From NCBI RefSeq assembly GCF_003700275.1, contig NZ_RBRE01000001.1:28384-72467 (forward strand): 44,084 nucleotides of DNA, written 5' to 3'. The first letter of the stretch is position 1, and the number at the start of each line of letters is the position of its first letter. Shown in pieces: positions 29,476 to 38,744 of this stretch. The translations under genes and the position numbers were made by a program. Source of the DNA: Pseudomonas cichorii (GTDB lineage: Bacteria > Pseudomonadota > Gammaproteobacteria > Pseudomonadales > Pseudomonadaceae). Below the pieces are notes generated by a model, which was not told where the DNA came from, did not search any database, and saw nothing but the letters and a program-made list of their open reading frames with translations.

Positions 29476-29834
29476 GAGCGCTCCTGACGGCGTGCCTGAC
29501 GCTCGATGAGTTTCTGCATCAGCCAGCCGACGAAGGTCAGGGAAATGATCAGCGACAGGAACAGGGTGCCAAAGATTGCCCAGAAGTCCTGGGCGATGGC
29601 CGAGGCATAGACCATCACACCCACGGCGGGCGGCACCAGCAACAGGGGCAGATAGCGCAGCAGGCTACTGGCTGCCACGCTGACCGGCTCGCTCACCTCG
29701 CCACGCCAGATCAGGTAGGCGATCAGCAACACCAGGCCAATGATCGGCCCCGGCAATATCGACAAGAACAGATGATTGAGCGCCGTCCCGAGCAATTGGA
29801 ACAGCACCAGCCATGTCAGACCCCGTAGCAGCAT
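29472..29834 (-). CDS. lrgA: CidA/LrgA family holin-like protein
   Basis: A 120-aa membrane protein with four predicted helices: residues about 5-25, 28-48, 60-80 and 85-110. The start at 29834 has GGAG five bases before it; an upstream in-frame ATG at 29870 has none. The FQLLGTALNHLFLSILPGPIIGLVLL block is typical of CidA/LrgA. It is the partner of the overlapping lrgB. Confidence 0.9.
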   Translation of the reverse strand: MLLRGLTWLVLFQLLGTALNHLFLSILPGPIIGLVLLIAYLIWRGEVSEPVSVAASSLLRYLPLLLVPPAVGVMVYASAIAQDFWAIFGTLFLSLIISLTFVGWLMQKLIERQARRQERS

Positions 29835-29876
29835 GGGAACTCCAGAAAGTAAACGACCCGGCGAATTCACGGCGCC

Positions 29877-29882
29877 ATTATA
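29877..29882 (-). promoter_or_regulatory. -10 element for lrgAB
   Basis: A perfect TATAAT on the minus strand lies 43 bases before the lrgA start. No matching -35 hexamer is visible at 16-18 bases, so an activator may be needed. Confidence 0.4.
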
Positions 29883-30041
29883 AACATGCCGCGAGCGCTG
29901 CTATGGACAGGTATTCGCATACACGGAGTCACTTGACCAACCGACCAGCCTCTGCTGATCTTGTCACTCGCCCTTGCAGGCAATGTCTGCAACGGTTGTG
30001 GGCACCTGGCTGTAAAACCGAAAGATCAAGGAGAGAATGAC

Positions 30042-30497
30042 ATGCCTTTTGTACCTGCTGCAGAGCTCAAGAACTACGTTGGCAAGGAACTGGGACGTTC
30101 CGAATGGCTGACCATCGACCAGGAGCGCATTAATCTGTTCGCTGAAGCCACCGGCGACTTCCAGTTCATCCATGTCGACCCGGTCAAGGCTGCACAGACG
30201 CCTTTCGGCAGCACCATCGCCCACGGGCTGCTGTCACTTTCACTGATCCCGAAACTGATGGGCGATCTGCTGGTGATGCCCGAAGGCCTGAAGATGGTGG
30301 TCAACTATGGCCTGGACAGCGTGCGTTTCGTGCAGCCGGTGAAAGTCGATTCACGGGTCCGGCTGAAAGTGGAACTGACCGAAGTCACCGAGAAAAAACC
30401 GGGCCAATGGCTGCTCAAGGCCACGACTACCCTGGAAATCGAAGGCCAGGAAAAACCGGCCTTTGTCGCTGAACCTTTGTCGCTGTGCTTTGTGTAA
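30042..30497 (+). CDS. MaoC-type enoyl-CoA hydratase
   Basis: A 151-aa hot-dog-fold protein of the (R)-specific enoyl-CoA hydratase family. The start at 30042 follows AAGGAGAGAATGAC; an upstream start at 29961 would lack a site. The hydratase motif is present: catalytic Asp and His in ATGDFQFIHVDPVKAAQTPFGSTIAHG, with the invariant HG. Such proteins supply R-3-hydroxyacyl-CoA or act in fatty-acid degradation. No polyhydroxyalkanoate genes are nearby. Confidence 0.92.
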   Translation: MPFVPAAELKNYVGKELGRSEWLTIDQERINLFAEATGDFQFIHVDPVKAAQTPFGSTIAHGLLSLSLIPKLMGDLLVMPEGLKMVVNYGLDSVRFVQPVKVDSRVRLKVELTEVTEKKPGQWLLKATTTLEIEGQEKPAFVAEPLSLCFV

Positions 30498-30510
30498 AAC
30501 GTATGAAACA

Positions 30511-30536
30511 CGAAACAGTCGTAACAGACTGTTTCG
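30511..30536 (+). terminator. Hairpin after the MaoC gene
   Basis: CGAAACAGTC (30511-30520) pairs perfectly with GACTGTTTCG (30527-30536), loop GTAACA. It begins 13 bases after the stop codon. The following CCCCTCTT is only weakly T-rich. Confidence 0.5.
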
Positions 30537-30632
30537 CCCCTCTTACTCGCTGCGGCATACTCCCTCCTCACTGATCAGTGACAACCACATCTGCTCAAGC
30601 AGAGTCACGGAATAACTCTCTTGGGATCTTAA

Positions 30633-32357
30633 ATGCGCGCGCTTGCTCCTCTGGCTCTGACTCTCCTGCTCGCTGGCTGCGGCGACAGCGAATCCCTGTT
30701 GCCTCCCGATGGCCTGCTGGCCGATGGCGGACGCTACCGCGGCGATCTGGTCAATGGCCGGATGCAGGGCGAAGGCCGTATCGACTATCCGAATGGCAGT
30801 TGGTACGCGGGCCAGTTCGAGAATGGTCAGCGCCATGGCCGGGGCGAATGGCATGCCAGCAACGGCGACATCTACAAAGGCCAGTTCGAGAACGGTCTGT
30901 TTCATGGCCAGGGCAAGCTGACCACCGGCAGCGGCAGTTACGTTGGCGGTTTCAAGCTCGGACGGCGCGACGGCGAAGGTACCTGGCAGGAAAAAGGCCT
31001 GCTCTATCGCGGCCACTTCAAGGCCGGCCAATACGACGGGCCAGGCCGCATGGAGCTGGAAGACGGCAGCCAGTTTCAGGGCCAGTTCGCCCAGGGCAAG
31101 CCCAACGGCGAAGGCGTGCGCACCGATGCCAGCGGCAATCAGTTCAGCGGCCAGTTCGTCAACGCCCAGCTTCAAGGCAGCGGCAGTTTTGCCAGCGCCG
31201 ATGGCGATCACTATATCGGCAGCTTCCGCAACAACCAGCTGGACGGCAAGGGCCGCTACGAGAACAGCGACGGCGATGTCTGGAGCGGCCAGTTCAAGGC
31301 AGGCGCGCTGACCGGCAAGGGCGAACTGATCGGTTCGGACGGCAGTCGCTATCAAGGCCAGTTCAGCAACTGGCAATTCTCCGGCGAAGGTCATCTGCAA
31401 CTGGCCGATGGCAGCCGCTACGACGGCCAGTTCGCCAATGACACCTATCAAGGCCCCGGCGTGCTGATTTCTGCAGACGGCACCGAACAACGCGGCATCT
31501 GGGCCAACGGCCAGCGGGTGCGCGATGCTCAGGGCATATTGCTGCCCGATCCACTGGAAGCCGGCCTGCTCGCCCTGGGTTCTTTGCTGGACAAAGCCCT
31601 GGCCGCGGTGCCTGCCTCGACATCCGGCGTAGAACTCTACAGTCTGGTGGTGGCCGGCGACGGCAAGCAAAGCGTGTTCATGCGCGAAGCCGATTACGTC
31701 AGCAACCTGCTGGCCTCGCGCTTCGGCGCGCTGGGGCAAATCAGTCTGGTCAATCATCGCGACCACTTGATCGACCGCCCGCTGGCGACCCGGGAAAGCA
31801 TCAGCCGCGCCGCCCAGACGCTGGCGCAGCGTAGCGGCCCGGAAGATCTGGTGTTCATTTACCTGACCAGCCATGGCACTCAGGACCACCAACTGGTGCT
31901 CGACCAGCCACGCCTGTCACTGGCCGACCTGCCTGCCGATGCCCTGGCTGCCGCGCTGGCACCGCTGAAAAACCGTGACAAGATCATTGTGATTTCTTCC
32001 TGTTATTCCGGTGGTTTCATACCGGATCTCAAAGACGAGCGAACCCTGGTCATGACCGCCTCGCGGGCCGATCGCGTATCGTTCGGTTGCTCGGAAGAAG
32101 CTGACTTCACCTACTTCGGTGATGCACTATTTGCCAGGGCGCTGGTCGAAACCGATGACCTGCAACAAGCATTCAACGAGGCAAAAGCGTACGTCGCGCA
32201 ACGTGAAATCGAGGATGATTTCGAGGCTTCGGAACCACAGATCTGGGCACCCAAGGGGGTCATTGCCCGCTGGCAACTGCTCCGCAGAAATCAGGCAGAA
32301 CGAGCGCTGAATACGACGTTGAATCGCAAGGAAGCGAAGACCGCCACTAGCCGCTAG
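30633..32357 (+). CDS. MORN-repeat lipoprotein with C13 (caspase-like) peptidase domain
   Basis: A 574-aa protein. The lipobox LAGC gives Cys16; the next residues (GDS) do not resemble a Pseudomonas inner-membrane retention signal, so outer-membrane placement is likely. Residues 31-296 are about 12 MORN repeats of 23 residues (pattern G-x-Y-x-G-Q-F-x-N-G-x-x-x-G-x-G). Residues 335-550 form a C13/legumain-type domain with the catalytic dyad visible as His414 (YLTSHGTQDH) and Cys457 (IVISSCYSGGF); TASRADRVSFGCSEEADFTYFGDALF follows as in the family. Catalytic residues are intact, so activity is expected; the substrate is unknown. A Rossmann-fold gene starts 27 bases downstream. Confidence 0.9.
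   Translation: MRALAPLALTLLLAGCGDSESLLPPDGLLADGGRYRGDLVNGRMQGEGRIDYPNGSWYAGQFENGQRHGRGEWHASNGDIYKGQFENGLFHGQGKLTTGSGSYVGGFKLGRRDGEGTWQEKGLLYRGHFKAGQYDGPGRMELEDGSQFQGQFAQGKPNGEGVRTDASGNQFSGQFVNAQLQGSGSFASADGDHYIGSFRNNQLDGKGRYENSDGDVWSGQFKAGALTGKGELIGSDGSRYQGQFSNWQFSGEGHLQLADGSRYDGQFANDTYQGPGVLISADGTEQRGIWANGQRVRDAQGILLPDPLEAGLLALGSLLDKALAAVPASTSGVELYSLVVAGDGKQSVFMREADYVSNLLASRFGALGQISLVNHRDHLIDRPLATRESISRAAQTLAQRSGPEDLVFIYLTSHGTQDHQLVLDQPRLSLADLPADALAAALAPLKNRDKIIVISSCYSGGFIPDLKDERTLVMTASRADRVSFGCSEEADFTYFGDALFARALVETDDLQQAFNEAKAYVAQREIEDDFEASEPQIWAPKGVIARWQLLRRNQAERALNTTLNRKEAKTATSR
30723..31520 (+). repeat. Tandem 69-base coding repeat (MORN units)
   Basis: About 12 diverged 69-base units encode the MORN array; GGCCAGTTC recurs at nearly every unit (for example 30810, 30880, 31080, 31150). 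Divergence between units is high enough that recent slippage is not obvious. Confidence 0.8.
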
Positions 32358-32384
32358 GCTATTCAGTATCAAGGGAGAAACACT

Positions 32385-33026
32385 ATGTACTTGACGCCGC
32401 AACACATCCTGCTTGCAGGGGCAACCGGACTCACGGGCGAACACTTGCTGGATCGCCTGCTCAATGAACCGACCGTCAGCCGTGTGCTGGCGCCCACCCG
32501 CCGCACATTGGCCGCCCATTCCCGTCTGGAAAATCCGGTGGGCGAACTGGTCAGCCTGCTGCCCACCCTGGGCGGCAAAGTGGATATCGCCTTCTGCTGC
32601 CTGGGCACCACTATCAAGCAGGCGGGCTCGCAGGAAGCCTTTCGCGCAATCGATCTGGATCTGGTGCTGGCCGTGAGTGAACGTGCCCGCGAACTGGGTG
32701 CGCGGCACTTTCTGGTAATCAGCGCCATCGGTGCCGACGCCCGCTCCAGCGTGTTCTACAACCGCACCAAGGGGCAGATGGAAGAAGCGCTCAGGGCGCA
32801 GGACTGGCCACAACTGACCATCGCCCGCCCGGCCCTGCTGGTGGGCAACCGCCCGGAAACCCGCTGGGCCGAACAGCTCGCGGCTCCGATTGCCAAGCTT
32901 ATTCCCGGCAAGTACGGCGCCATCGAAGCCTGCAGCCTGGCCCGCGCAATGTGGCGGCTGGCGCTGGAAGAGCAGGACGGCGTGCGGGTTGTGGAGTCGG
33001 ATGAGTTGCGCAAGTTGGGGAAATAA
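32385..33026 (+). CDS. NAD(P)-binding Rossmann-fold protein (atypical SDR, HTATIP2-like)
   Basis: A 213-aa cytosolic protein. The dinucleotide motif is [14 protein letters not shown] near the N-terminus; [26 protein letters not shown] contains a YxxxK-like pair (YNRTK). The layout matches the TIP30/HTATIP2-like group of atypical short-chain dehydrogenases, whose substrates are mostly unknown. GGGAGAAACACT precedes the ATG. It probably shares a transcript with the MORN-C13 gene, 27 bases upstream. Confidence 0.85.
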   Translation: MYLTPQHILLAGATGLTGEHLLDRLLNEPTVSRVLAPTRRTLAAHSRLENPVGELVSLLPTLGGKVDIAFCCLGTTIKQAGSQEAFRAIDLDLVLAVSERARELGARHFLVISAIGADARSSVFYNRTKGQMEEALRAQDWPQLTIARPALLVGNRPETRWAEQLAAPIAKLIPGKYGAIEACSLARAMWRLALEEQDGVRVVESDELRKLGK

Positions 33027-33035
33027 TAGTCGGGC

Positions 33036-33066
33036 TTTTCGCGAACGAATTCGCTCCCACAGAGCG
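33036..33066. repeat. Half REP-like element
   Basis: TTTTCGCGAACGAATTCGCT continues to CCCACAGAGCG without the returning arm. It lies in the 61-base gap between two converging genes. Confidence 0.5.
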
Positions 33067-33087
33067 TTTTCAACCGCCAAGCTTCAA

Positions 33088-33372
33088 TTACAAACCGCCC
33101 TGCGCCTGAAACCCCACGCCCAATGCGGTCAACAACGACAACGGCAGCAACAGGGTATCGAGCAAGGCGCTGGCCGGCAGATCCAGACCCGGATAGGCCG
33201 GTGCTTCGGCGCCGAACCGGTCTTTCTCGCAGCAACCGCCCTGCATCGCATACAGATCAAGGCGCGTACCGGCATACACCACAGGCGCACCCGGCTGGGC
33301 CGCGTTCAGCGTCCTGGCCGTGGCGCAGCCGGTCAGCAGCAGCGCGAGTGCGATCAGCAAGAGTTTATTCAT
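33088..33372 (-). CDS. YceK/YidQ family lipoprotein
   Basis: A 94-aa lipoprotein. The start at 33372 ([19 protein letters not shown]) gives a lipobox LTGC with Cys16; an upstream in-frame ATG at 33393 lies within ubiX and adds a non-signal-like leader. The mature part has [20 protein letters not shown] and the hydrophobic [17 protein letters not shown] that define the YceK/YidQ family, of unknown function. It overlaps the end of ubiX by 8 bases. Confidence 0.88.
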   Translation of the reverse strand: MNKLLLIALALLLTGCATARTLNAAQPGAPVVYAGTRLDLYAMQGGCCEKDRFGAEAPAYPGLDLPASALLDTLLLPLSLLTALGVGFQAQGGL

Positions 33373-33994
33373 CGCTTCCCAGGTGATGCTCACCCCAGCG
33401 CGGCAACATGTCCTGCGGGATGTTCAGCAAGTTGAGAATCCGCGCGACCACGAAGTCCACCAGATCGTCGATGGTCTGCGGCTGATGATAGAAGCCCGGC
33501 GAAGCGGGCAGGATCACCGCGCCCATGTTCGACAGCTTGAGCATGTTTTCCAGATGAATGCTGGAAAACGGCGCCTCACGCGGCACCAGAATCAACTGCC
33601 GACGCTCCTTGAGGGTGACATCTGCAGCCCGCTCGATCAGATTGTTGCAAGCGCCACTGGCAATTGCCGACAGCGATCCAGTGGAACACGGCACTACGAC
33701 CATCGCGCTGGGCGAACCGGAGCCCGAAGCCACCGGCGACATCCAGTCGTCGCGGCCGTAGACACGAATCTGCCCGGCCGTCGCGCCGGTGTACTCGGTC
33801 AGAAAAGCCTGCATCATCGCCGGCTTGGGCGGCAGCCTTACATCGGTTTCAGTCGCCATTACCAATTGCGCGGCCTTGGAAATCAGGAAGTGCACTTCCC
33901 GATCTTCACGCACCAGACAATCCAGCAGGCGCAAGCCGTACTGGGCGCCCGAGGCGCCGGTCATGGCCAGGGTGATGCGCTCGGGGCCACTCAT
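33365..33994 (-). CDS. ubiX: Flavin prenyltransferase UbiX
   Basis: A 209-aa enzyme making prenylated FMN, the cofactor of the UbiD decarboxylase in ubiquinone synthesis. Flavin-binding blocks: [60 protein letters not shown] is read as two adjacent conserved segments ([13 protein letters not shown] and [14 protein letters not shown]), and [20 protein letters not shown]. Its ATG overlaps the mpl stop (ATGA). Confidence 0.96.
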   Translation of the reverse strand: MSGPERITLAMTGASGAQYGLRLLDCLVREDREVHFLISKAAQLVMATETDVRLPPKPAMMQAFLTEYTGATAGQIRVYGRDDWMSPVASGSGSPSAMVVVPCSTGSLSAIASGACNNLIERAADVTLKERRQLILVPREAPFSSIHLENMLKLSNMGAVILPASPGFYHQPQTIDDLVDFVVARILNLLNIPQDMLPRWGEHHLGSDE

Positions 33995-35340
33995 TTCAGG
34001 GCCTCGGCCAGTTTGCCGTGCAGGCCGCCAAAGCCGCCGTTGCTCATGATGACCACGTGGGTACCGGGCTGCGCCTGGCTTTTGACCCGGGCAATGATCC
34101 CGTCGAGGGAGTCGCTGACAATCGCCGGCACCTTACATTGCGCGGCCGTCGCCCCCAGATCCCAACCCAGATTGGCCGGTGCGTACCAAACCACCTGATC
34201 GGCCTGCTGGACACTTTCAGGCAAGCCATCGCGGTGTGCGCCGAGCTTCATGGAGTTGGAGCGCGGTTCGATGATGGCTATGACCGGCGCATCGCCGACC
34301 TTCTTGCGCAAGCCATCGAGCGTGGTCGCGATTGCAGTTGGATGGTGCGCGAAGTCGTCATAAATGGTGATGCCGCGAACTTCGGCAACCTTCTCCATCC
34401 GCCGTTTGACGCTCTTGAAGGCACTCAGCGCGTCGACACCCTGCGCAGGCACCACGCCGACATGCCGTGCGGCAGCCAGGGTCGCCAGCGCGTTGGCAAC
34501 GTTGTGCTGGCCGGTCATGTCCCACTCGACCACACCCTGCGGCTGGCCGTCGAACAGCACTTCAAAACGCGAGCCGTCTTCACTCAACAGCCGCGCCTGC
34601 CACTGGCCGTTCTGCCCGGTGGTTTGTACCGGCGTCCAGCAGCCCATTTCGACCACCCGCTGCAGGGCAGGCTCGGTGGTCGGGTGAATCACCAGGCCTT
34701 CACTCGGGATGGTGCGCACCAGATGGTGGAACTGCCGCTCGATGGCCGGCAGGTCCGGGAAGATATCCGCATGATCGAACTCGAGGTTATTGAGGATCGC
34801 GGTGCGCGGGCGGTAGTGGACGAACTTGGAGCGCTTGTCGAAGAAGGCGCTGTCGTACTCGTCAGCCTCGACCACGAAGAACGGCGTACCGCCCAGACGG
34901 GCCGACACCGCGAAGTTCTGCGGAATGCCGCCGATCAGGAAGCCGGGGCTCATGCCCGCATGCTCCAGCACCCAGGCCAGCATGCTGCTGGTGGTGGTCT
35001 TGCCGTGGGTACCGGCCACAGCCAGCACCCAGCGGCCTTGCAACACATGGTCAGCCAGCCACTGCGGGCCGGAAACATAAGGCAAACCTTTATTGAGCAC
35101 ATACTCGACGGCCGGGTTACCGCGCGACAGCGCATTACCGATCACCACCAGGTCCGGGACCGGCTCGAATTGCGCAGGGTCATAGCCCTGAGTCAACTCG
35201 ATACCCTGAGCTTCCAGTTGCGTGCTCATTGGCGGGTAGACGTTGGCGTCGGAGCCTGTGACGCGATGCCCCAACTCTTTGGCGAGTACCGCCAGCGAGC
35301 CCATGAACGTGCCGCAGATACCAAGGATATGAATATGCAT
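33991..35340 (-). CDS. mpl: UDP-N-acetylmuramate:L-alanyl-gamma-D-glutamyl-meso-diaminopimelate ligase
   Basis: A 449-aa Mur-ligase family enzyme that reattaches recycled murein tripeptide to UDP-MurNAc. The N-terminal domain begins [23 protein letters not shown]; the ATP loop is [13 protein letters not shown]; the C-terminal domain includes [18 protein letters not shown]. Length matches E. coli Mpl (457 aa). It is the first gene of the mpl-ubiX-yceK-like run. Confidence 0.96.
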   Translation of the reverse strand: MHIHILGICGTFMGSLAVLAKELGHRVTGSDANVYPPMSTQLEAQGIELTQGYDPAQFEPVPDLVVIGNALSRGNPAVEYVLNKGLPYVSGPQWLADHVLQGRWVLAVAGTHGKTTTSSMLAWVLEHAGMSPGFLIGGIPQNFAVSARLGGTPFFVVEADEYDSAFFDKRSKFVHYRPRTAILNNLEFDHADIFPDLPAIERQFHHLVRTIPSEGLVIHPTTEPALQRVVEMGCWTPVQTTGQNGQWQARLLSEDGSRFEVLFDGQPQGVVEWDMTGQHNVANALATLAAARHVGVVPAQGVDALSAFKSVKRRMEKVAEVRGITIYDDFAHHPTAIATTLDGLRKKVGDAPVIAIIEPRSNSMKLGAHRDGLPESVQQADQVVWYAPANLGWDLGATAAQCKVPAIVSDSLDGIIARVKSQAQPGTHVVIMSNGGFGGLHGKLAEALK

Positions 35341-35455
35341 GATGACCTCTTATAACATCCGCGCAGGTTAGCTCAGGACCGCTGAAATGGCACCCGGTGT
35401 TTGTCCCCGAAGGCGAAAGCCTACGCCTAAAGTTCATGCCCGCTGTCGGGATAAA

Positions 35456-35470
35456 TGGCCTAATCTTGCT
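35456..35470 (+). promoter_or_regulatory. Sigma-54-like element before exaC (spacing one short)
   Basis: TGGCCTAATCTTGCT has the GG and GC cores of a -24/-12 promoter, but 9 rather than 10 bases lie between them. It would start transcription about 54 bases before the ATG at 35535. The short spacing makes this doubtful. Confidence 0.25.
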
Positions 35471-35534
35471 ACTCTTCTCTGCCAGACGTTTGACCACGCT
35501 GAACTCCCCACAACAAGAATCAGGAGACTTCACC

Positions 35535-37055
35535 ATGCGTTACGCACATCCGGGTACCGAAGGCGCCATCATCAACTTCAAGGAGCGCTACGGTAACTAC
35601 ATCGGCGGCGAATTTGTCGCGCCGGTCAAAGGCCAGTATTTCACCAACACCTCGCCCATCACCGGCAAACCCATTGCAGAATTCCCCCGCTCCACTGCCG
35701 AAGATATCGACAAGGCGCTGGATGCCGCTCATGCCGCCGCGCCAGCCTGGGGCACGACCTCGGTGCAGGAGCGTTCGCTGACCCTGCTGAAGATCGCCGA
35801 CCGCATCGAAGCCAACCTCGAAAAGCTGGCGATTACCGAAACCTGGGACAACGGCAAGGCGATTCGTGAAACCCTGAACGCCGATATTCCGCTGGCAGCC
35901 GATCACTTCCGCTACTTCGCAGGCGTACTGCGTGCGCAGGAAGGCAGCGCGGCGGAAATCGACGGCAATACCGTGGCGTACCACATCCACGAACCACTGG
36001 GCGTGGTCGGTCAGATCATCCCGTGGAACTTCCCGATCCTGATGGCCGCCTGGAAACTCGCTCCGGCACTGGCCGCCGGCAACTGCATCGTGCTCAAGCC
36101 CGCCGAGCAGACCCCGCTAGGCATCAGCGTGCTGATCGAGCTGATCGGTGATCTGCTGCCAGCCGGCGTGCTGAACATCGTGCAAGGCTATGGCCGCGAA
36201 GCCGGCGAAGCGCTGGCCAGCAGCAAGCGTATTGCCAAAATTGCCTTTACCGGTTCCACTCCCGTGGGGTCGCACATCATGAAACTGGCGGCGGACAACA
36301 TCATTCCGTCCACCGTGGAACTGGGCGGCAAGTCGCCGAACATCTTCTTTGAAGACATCATGAGCGCCGAGCCGGAGTTCATCGAGAAAGCCGCCGAAGG
36401 AGTGGTGCTGGCGTTCTTCAACCAGGGCGAGGTCTGCACCTGCCCTTCCCGCGCCCTGGTTCAGGAATCCATCTATCCGCAGTTCATGGAAGCGGTGATG
36501 AAGAAAGTCCTGAAGATCAAACGTGGCGATCCGCTGGACACCGATACCATGGTCGGCGCCCAGGCGTCGCAACAACAGTTCGACAAGATTCTCTCGTACC
36601 TCGAAATCGCCCAGTCCGAGGGCGCGGAACTGCTGACCGGCGGCAAGGTGGAAAAACTGGAAGGCGATCTGGCCACCGGTTACTACATCCAGCCGACACT
36701 GCTCAAAGGCAACAACAAGATGCGCGTGTTCCAGGAAGAAATCTTCGGTCCGGTGGTCAGCGTCACGACCTTCAAGGACGAAGCCGAAGCCCTGGCCATC
36801 GCCAACGACACCGAGTTCGGCCTGGGTGCCGGCGTATGGACGCGCGACATCAACCGCGCCTATCGCGTAGGCCGGGCAATCAAGGCCGGTCGCGTATGGA
36901 CCAACTGCTACCACCTGTACCCGGCGCATGCGGCGTTCGGTGGTTATAAAAAATCCGGTGTTGGTCGCGAAACCCACAAGATCGCGCTGGAGCATTACCA
37001 ACAGACCAAGAACCTGTTGGTGAGTTATGACATCAATCCGCTGGGCTTCTTCTGA
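35535..37055 (+). CDS. exaC: NAD-dependent acetaldehyde dehydrogenase (ExaC type)
   Basis: A 506-aa aldehyde dehydrogenase, closest in my recollection to ExaC of P. aeruginosa. The start at 35535 ([15 protein letters not shown]) has CAGGAG upstream and matches the family; the frame is open to 35397 without support. Catalytic Glu is in [14 protein letters not shown] and catalytic Cys in [16 protein letters not shown]; the cofactor fold is marked by [11 protein letters not shown]. It lies directly before eutB-eutC, so acetaldehyde from ethanolamine is the likely substrate, oxidised to acetate. Confidence 0.93.
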   Translation: MRYAHPGTEGAIINFKERYGNYIGGEFVAPVKGQYFTNTSPITGKPIAEFPRSTAEDIDKALDAAHAAAPAWGTTSVQERSLTLLKIADRIEANLEKLAITETWDNGKAIRETLNADIPLAADHFRYFAGVLRAQEGSAAEIDGNTVAYHIHEPLGVVGQIIPWNFPILMAAWKLAPALAAGNCIVLKPAEQTPLGISVLIELIGDLLPAGVLNIVQGYGREAGEALASSKRIAKIAFTGSTPVGSHIMKLAADNIIPSTVELGGKSPNIFFEDIMSAEPEFIEKAAEGVVLAFFNQGEVCTCPSRALVQESIYPQFMEAVMKKVLKIKRGDPLDTDTMVGAQASQQQFDKILSYLEIAQSEGAELLTGGKVEKLEGDLATGYYIQPTLLKGNNKMRVFQEEIFGPVVSVTTFKDEAEALAIANDTEFGLGAGVWTRDINRAYRVGRAIKAGRVWTNCYHLYPAHAAFGGYKKSGVGRETHKIALEHYQQTKNLLVSYDINPLGFF

Positions 37056-37060
37056 TTGAT

Positions 37061-37134
37061 TGTTCGCGAATGAATTCGCTCCTACGGTGGGAGAAGATTC
37101 ACCCATCCTGTGGGAGCGGATTTATCCGCGAACA
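37061..37134. repeat. Long REP-like element after exaC
   Basis: Outer arms TGTTCGCG (37061-37068) and CGCGAACA (37127-37134) enclose two internal copies of the CTCC-TACGGTGGGAG type core. It is the longest member in the window and occupies the first part of the exaC-eutB gap. Confidence 0.6.
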
Positions 37135-37238
37135 GCGCACCAACGCCGAGCATTCCTCCAAATCCCGGCGCCCCACCTTGAAGCAACACCCGTCAATACC
37201 TTTCGCTACACCCCGCAAATTCGCACTTCCATTCACTA

Positions 37239-37254
37239 TGGAGTATTAATTGCT
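37239..37254 (+). promoter_or_regulatory. Candidate sigma-54 promoter for eutBC
   Basis: TGGAGTATTAATTGCT has TGG and TTGCT at exact -24/-12 spacing (GG, 10 bases, GC). The CAC of the consensus -24 box is missing. It sits 96 bases before the eutB ATG. Ethanolamine genes of P. aeruginosa are known to be RpoN-dependent, which supports the call. Confidence 0.5.
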
Positions 37255-37275
37255 TACATCGCTTCCCACAGTCGT

Positions 37276-37337
37276 TTGAACCGGGACGTCACCGGTTTGA
37301 GCGAAAGACTACGTCCGACGCCAGCGGCGGGACGTCA
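37276..37337 (+). promoter_or_regulatory. Structured eutB leader with alternative pairing
   Basis: Hairpin 1 is AACCGG (37279-37284) with CCGGTT (37292-37297), loop GACGTCA. Hairpin 2 is ACGTCC-GA-CGCC (37311-37322) with GGCGGGACGT (37326-37335), loop AGC. The 10-base sequence CGGGACGTCA occurs at 37282-37291 and again at 37328-37337, so ACGTCC at 37311-37316 can pair with either copy. Hairpin 2 ends 3 bases before the Shine-Dalgarno GGAG (37339-37342). Confidence 0.5.
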
Positions 37338-37349
37338 TGGAGAATCTGT

Positions 37350-38744
37350 ATGGCAAGCTTTTCCCAGGCTGTCGGTGCGCAGACGTACCGCTTCGACAGT
37401 CTCAAGGACGTCATGGCAAAGGCCAGTCCTGCACGTTCCGGCGACTTTCTGGCTGGCGTTGCCGCGCAGAACGATGCTGAACGGGTCGCGGCGCAGATGG
37501 CTTTGGCCGACATTCCTCTCAAGCACTTCCTTGAAGAAGCGCTGATCCCCTACGAACAAGACGAAGTCACCCGCCTGATCATTGACACCCATGACCTGGC
37601 AGCCTTCGCGCCCGTCAGCCATCTGACCGTGGGCGGTTTCCGTGACTGGTTGCTCAGCGACAAGGCCGACGAAGCCAGCCTGCGCGCCCTGGCGCCCGGC
37701 CTGACGCCGGAGATGGCCGCAGCGGTCTCGAAAATCATGCGTGTGCAGGATCTGGTGCTGGTGGCACAGAAGATTCGCGTCGTGACGCGCTTTCGCAACA
37801 CCGTCGGTCTGCGCGGACGCCTGTCGACCCGGCTGCAACCCAATCACCCGACCGACGAACCTGCCGGGATTGCCGCCAGCGTGCTCGACGGCTTGCTGTA
37901 CGGCAATGGCGACGCCATGATCGGCATCAACCCGGCCACCGACAGCACCTCGTCGATCATCGCACTGCTGGAAATGCTCGATGCGATCATCCAGCGCTAT
38001 GACATTCCCACCCAGTCCTGCGTGCTGACCCATGTCACCACGTCGATTGAAGTTATAAATCGCGGCGTACCCGTCGACCTGGTCTTTCAATCCATCACCG
38101 GTACCGAAGCCGCCAACGCCAGTTTCGGGATCAACCTGAAGCTGCTGCAGGAAGGCTATGAAGCGGGCCTGAGCCTCAATCGCGGCACCCTCGGACAGAA
38201 CCTGATGTATTTCGAGACCGGCCAGGGCAGCGCCCTGTCGGCCAACGCCCACCATGGCGTCGATCAACAGACCTGCGAAACCCGCGCCTACGCCGTGGCC
38301 CGGCATTTCAAGCCGTTTCTGGTCAATACCGTGGTCGGCTTCATCGGTCCGGAATACCTGTACAACGGCAAGCAGATCATCCGCGCCGGCCTGGAAGATC
38401 ACTTCTGCGGCAAGCTGCTGGGCGTGCCCATGGGCTGCGATATCTGCTACACCAATCACGCCGAAGCCGATCAGGACGACATGGACACGCTGCTGACCCT
38501 GCTGGGCGTGGCCGGGATCAACTTCATCATGGGCATTCCCGGTTCGGACGACATCATGCTCAATTACCAGACCACGTCTTTCCATGATGCGCTGTATGCG
38601 CGACAAAGCCTGGGCTTGCGTCCGGCGCCGGAATACGAAGCCTGGCTGGAAAGAATGGGCATCTTCACCCAGGCCGATGGCCATGTGCGCTTCGGCGACA
38701 ACCTGCCACCGGCGTTTCGCCATGCTCTGGCGCATCTGGCATGA
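37350..38744 (+). CDS. eutB: Ethanolamine ammonia-lyase large subunit
   Basis: A 464-aa catalytic subunit of the adenosylcobalamin-dependent lyase that splits ethanolamine into acetaldehyde and ammonia. Diagnostic blocks are [67 protein letters not shown] and [20 protein letters not shown]. Length is close to E. coli EutB (453 aa). GGAG is 7 bases before the ATG. No microcompartment shell or reactivase genes are nearby. It overlaps eutC by ATGA. Confidence 0.97.
   Translation: MASFSQAVGAQTYRFDSLKDVMAKASPARSGDFLAGVAAQNDAERVAAQMALADIPLKHFLEEALIPYEQDEVTRLIIDTHDLAAFAPVSHLTVGGFRDWLLSDKADEASLRALAPGLTPEMAAAVSKIMRVQDLVLVAQKIRVVTRFRNTVGLRGRLSTRLQPNHPTDEPAGIAASVLDGLLYGNGDAMIGINPATDSTSSIIALLEMLDAIIQRYDIPTQSCVLTHVTTSIEVINRGVPVDLVFQSITGTEAANASFGINLKLLQEGYEAGLSLNRGTLGQNLMYFETGQGSALSANAHHGVDQQTCETRAYAVARHFKPFLVNTVVGFIGPEYLYNGKQIIRAGLEDHFCGKLLGVPMGCDICYTNHAEADQDDMDTLLTLLGVAGINFIMGIPGSDDIMLNYQTTSFHDALYARQSLGLRPAPEYEAWLERMGIFTQADGHVRFGDNLPPAFRHALAHLA

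Noticed and set aside
35388..35405. TGGCACCCGGTG as a sigma-54 -24 box before exaC
   Set aside because: The -24 half is good, but no GC dinucleotide is found 10 bases after the GG.
37135..37349. Cobalamin riboswitch before eutB
   Set aside because: No B12-box or expected long multi-stem architecture was found; the leader after the putative start is under 100 bases.
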